From Syntrophomonadaceae bacterium (lineage in GTDB: Bacteria > Bacillota > Dethiobacteria > SKNC01), in contig PWHX01000052.1 in the NCBI GenBank assembly GCA_003555415.1, positions 1 to 23,965 on the forward strand: 23,965 bases of DNA, given 5' to 3'. Below, one piece after another: positions 22,531 to 23,965 of this stretch. How positions within the stretch are numbered: position 1 is the first letter of the stretch; each line of letters begins with the position of its first letter. Below the pieces are notes generated by a model. That model was given only the letters and a program-made list of their open reading frames with translations. It was not told the origin of the DNA and searched no databases. The translations under genes were made by a program, and so were the position numbers.

Positions 22531-23691
22531 TTAACAGATAGGAACAACAGCTTTAATCGTTGTGCCTTTTTCAGGAGAGCTTATGAATTCTACCTCTCCT
22601 TCCAGGAGCTCAATCCTTTCCTGTACGCCAATTAATCCGTAGCATTCACTTTTTTCGTCATTTAAAGCTTCCTCCACATTAAAGCCGCAGCCGTTATCTT
22701 TAATTGACAGGTTTATTTTATTATTAGCGAATTCAATTTTTATTGTAACCTTTGAAGCGGAAGCATGTTTTCTTACATTAGTCAGTGCTTCCTGTACAGT
22801 TCTATAGATAGCCAGGCTTAGGGAAGTGGAAAGCTTTTTATCCTCACCAATAATAATTAGCTCTATAGGCATATCGTACTTTTCCTGGTGATTAGATACA
22901 AACCGCTTCAGGGTTGGGACAATTCCCAGGTCATCCAAAGCCATGGGGCGAAGGTCGAAAATAATTTTTCGTAAATCCTGCAGGACTTCTCGAACTACAT
23001 CCTTTAAACTTAACAGTTCTTCCGGCATTTTTTCAGGGTTTACATTTTGCAGCTTTTCGCAAAGCTCCGCTCTTAAGACAATATTGGCCATTGACTGGGC
23101 AGGTCCATCGTGGATTTCTCTGGCAACCCGCTTTCGCTCTTCTTCCTGAGCCTTAATTATTCGGAAGGCGAGCATTTGTCGCTGGTGTATTTCTCCTAAA
23201 TATGTTGTTAGATCGCTTAAATTAGAGGTCAAATATTTTAATACCACGCTAACCTGGGTTACCAGGCTTTCTGCTTTTTTCATGGTTTCACTTAGTCGTT
23301 TTAGGGTAAACTCAAGCTCGTCCCTTTTTTTTCTTAAATTAAACTCTCTTTCTCTCATAAGGGAAAGATCAATTTGTATATTTTTGGCATTTTCGTAAGC
23401 TTCAAAAATATCTTTTTCGTTATACTTATCAAAATTACTGCTAACTTCCATCAAGTGTAAACGGGCTTTTTTTTCTTTTCCCTCCAGCAGGTCTACTTCA
23501 CTTATTATATCTTTTACTTCATTTTTGACCTTACTTACTTCTTTTTGTACCCTGTAATACTCCATACGGGCATTTTCAGCTATATCATAAATTTGCTGCT
23601 CACTTTCCTCAACAGACTGGACGGTTTCCTTTATTATCTCATCCAGAACATTAATATCTATATTTATCTTAGATTTTTTTTCTTGTTTCAT
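22531..23691 (-). CDS. degS: DegS-type cytoplasmic sensor histidine kinase
   Basis: The protein has 386 residues and no membrane helix. Residues 1-175 form the coiled-coil DegS sensor region, rich in K and E. The HisKA_3 box EEERKRVAREIHDGPAQSM contains H194. The dimerization region follows (DLRPMALDDLGIVPTLKRF), then the HATPase_c domain with the N box (EALTNVRKHA), DNGCGF and YGLIGVQERIELL. Size and order match Bacillus DegS (385 residues, H189). The input signal is unknown. ATG 23691 has TGGAG about 8 bases ahead on the minus strand. It is cotranscribed with degU. A Spo0A box lies 40 bases upstream. Confidence 0.9.
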   Translation of the reverse strand: MKQEKKSKINIDINVLDEIIKETVQSVEESEQQIYDIAENARMEYYRVQKEVSKVKNEVKDIISEVDLLEGKEKKARLHLMEVSSNFDKYNEKDIFEAYENAKNIQIDLSLMREREFNLRKKRDELEFTLKRLSETMKKAESLVTQVSVVLKYLTSNLSDLTTYLGEIHQRQMLAFRIIKAQEEERKRVAREIHDGPAQSMANIVLRAELCEKLQNVNPEKMPEELLSLKDVVREVLQDLRKIIFDLRPMALDDLGIVPTLKRFVSNHQEKYDMPIELIIIGEDKKLSTSLSLAIYRTVQEALTNVRKHASASKVTIKIEFANNKINLSIKDNGCGFNVEEALNDEKSECYGLIGVQERIELLEGEVEFISSPEKGTTIKAVVPIC

Positions 23692-23730
23692 AGATACACT
23701 CCACTACTCATATTTGTAATTAATATTATT

Positions 23731-23737
23731 TTCGACA
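23731..23737 (-). promoter_or_regulatory. Spo0A box upstream of degS
   Basis: On the minus strand this reads TGTCGAA, and the surrounding 13 bases (TTTTTGTCGAAAA) are identical to the box ahead of spoIIE. It lies 40 bases before the degS ATG. A -10-like TATAAT on the minus strand lies further upstream (23793-23798), so Spo0A bound here would sit downstream of that start and could repress. Confidence 0.45.
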
Positions 23738-23833
23738 AAAATTTATTATGCTTTAGTAATTAAGTAAATATTGATAAGAAACACTTCTCTTTATTATATA
23801 TTACAACAGAAAAAGGAAAAAGCAAACAATTAA

Positions 23834-23860
23834 AAAGGATTTACTGCAAATTTATAGAAT
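23834..23860 (+). promoter_or_regulatory. Sigma-H consensus promoter at the right edge
   Basis: AAAGGATTT (23834-23842), an 11-base spacer and ATAGAAT (23854-23860) match the Bacillus sigma-H consensus RnAGGAwWW-N11-12-RnnGAAT at every defined position. The predicted start near 23867 gives a leader of about 53 bases to ATG 23920. The gap of 228 bases from degS holds nothing else except the 0A box and the AAAT repeat. Confidence 0.5.
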
Positions 23861-23883
23861 ATTAAAAATAATGCTAAATAACA

Positions 23884-23903
23884 AAATAAATAAATAAATA
23901 AAT
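23884..23903 (+). repeat. Five tandem AAAT units in a 5' leader
   Basis: AAAT is repeated five times without error, directly before the ribosome site AAAGGGG of the edge gene. The number of units could vary by slippage, but in non-coding leader sequence it would alter spacing rather than frame. Confidence 0.8.
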
Positions 23904-23919
23904 AGAAAGGGGTAATGAT

Positions 23920-23965
23920 ATGGTTACACAAAAAAAGAAAGTGCTTGGCAATATGGGGCCTGGAA
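23920..23965 (+). CDS. Truncated gene at the window edge, function unknown
   Basis: ATG 23920 follows AAAGGGG with about 6 bases of spacing and opens a frame that runs to the window end (MVTQKKKVLGNMGPG). Fifteen residues are not enough for a family call. The basic start and the sigma-H-type promoter upstream suggest a transition-phase or early sporulation gene, but that is inference. An overlapping ATG at 23915 in another frame is too close to the ribosome site. Confidence 0.45.
   Translation, partial: MVTQKKKVLGNMGPG

Overview
The window is a chromosomal segment of a spore-forming member of the Firmicutes, most likely an anaerobe of the class Clostridia. The reasons are spoIIE with a Spo0A-type promoter, strong AGGAGG-type ribosome sites, frequent TTG and GTG starts, a DegS/DegU pair and a formate--tetrahydrofolate ligase. 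I see no transposase, phage gene, CRISPR array or rRNA. The species cannot be named from the sequence alone.

Left part (1-14771, nearly all on +): the backbone is S1-domain protein (yabR type), initiator tRNA-Met, spoIIE, tilS, hpt, ftsH, then birA and coaX. From memory this follows the order near the origin in Bacillus subtilis (yabR, tRNA, spoIIE, tilS, hprT, ftsH, coaX). Three things are set into it: a Ppx/GppA phosphatase with a convergent small DMT-type membrane protein, a feoB-feoA iron-uptake pair, and a free-standing fhs gene with terminators on both sides and a long structured leader. The genes cover RNA binding, sporulation (SpoIIE phosphatase), tRNA-Ile2 lysidine synthesis, purine salvage, membrane proteolysis, one-carbon metabolism, biotin transfer and CoA synthesis.

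Right part (14839-23691, all on -): this is a Tad/Flp-type secretion and pilus-assembly cluster in transcription order tadE, tadG, cpaB, cpaE (receiver domain fused to a MinD-like ATPase), cpaF, tadB, tadC. A degS-degU two-component pair lies upstream and has its own terminator. No Flp pilin and no prepilin peptidase gene is present, so the locus is incomplete here. A 13+5 bp stem-loop separates the converging coaX and tadC ends.

Regulation readable from the sequence: a TGTCGAA Spo0A box and a sigma-A promoter with an unusually long 21-bp spacer precede spoIIE. A second 0A box lies upstream of degS. Two close matches to the sigma-H consensus lie upstream of fhs and upstream of a truncated gene at the right edge. 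Three palindromes of operator type lie between the DMT gene and feoB, in the fhs leader and upstream of tadE. I found no clearly new class of system. The most interesting points are the wiring of sporulation-type control signals around the DegSU/Tad region, the divergent FeoB with a possible 5-codon coupling ORF before FeoA, and the fhs leader.
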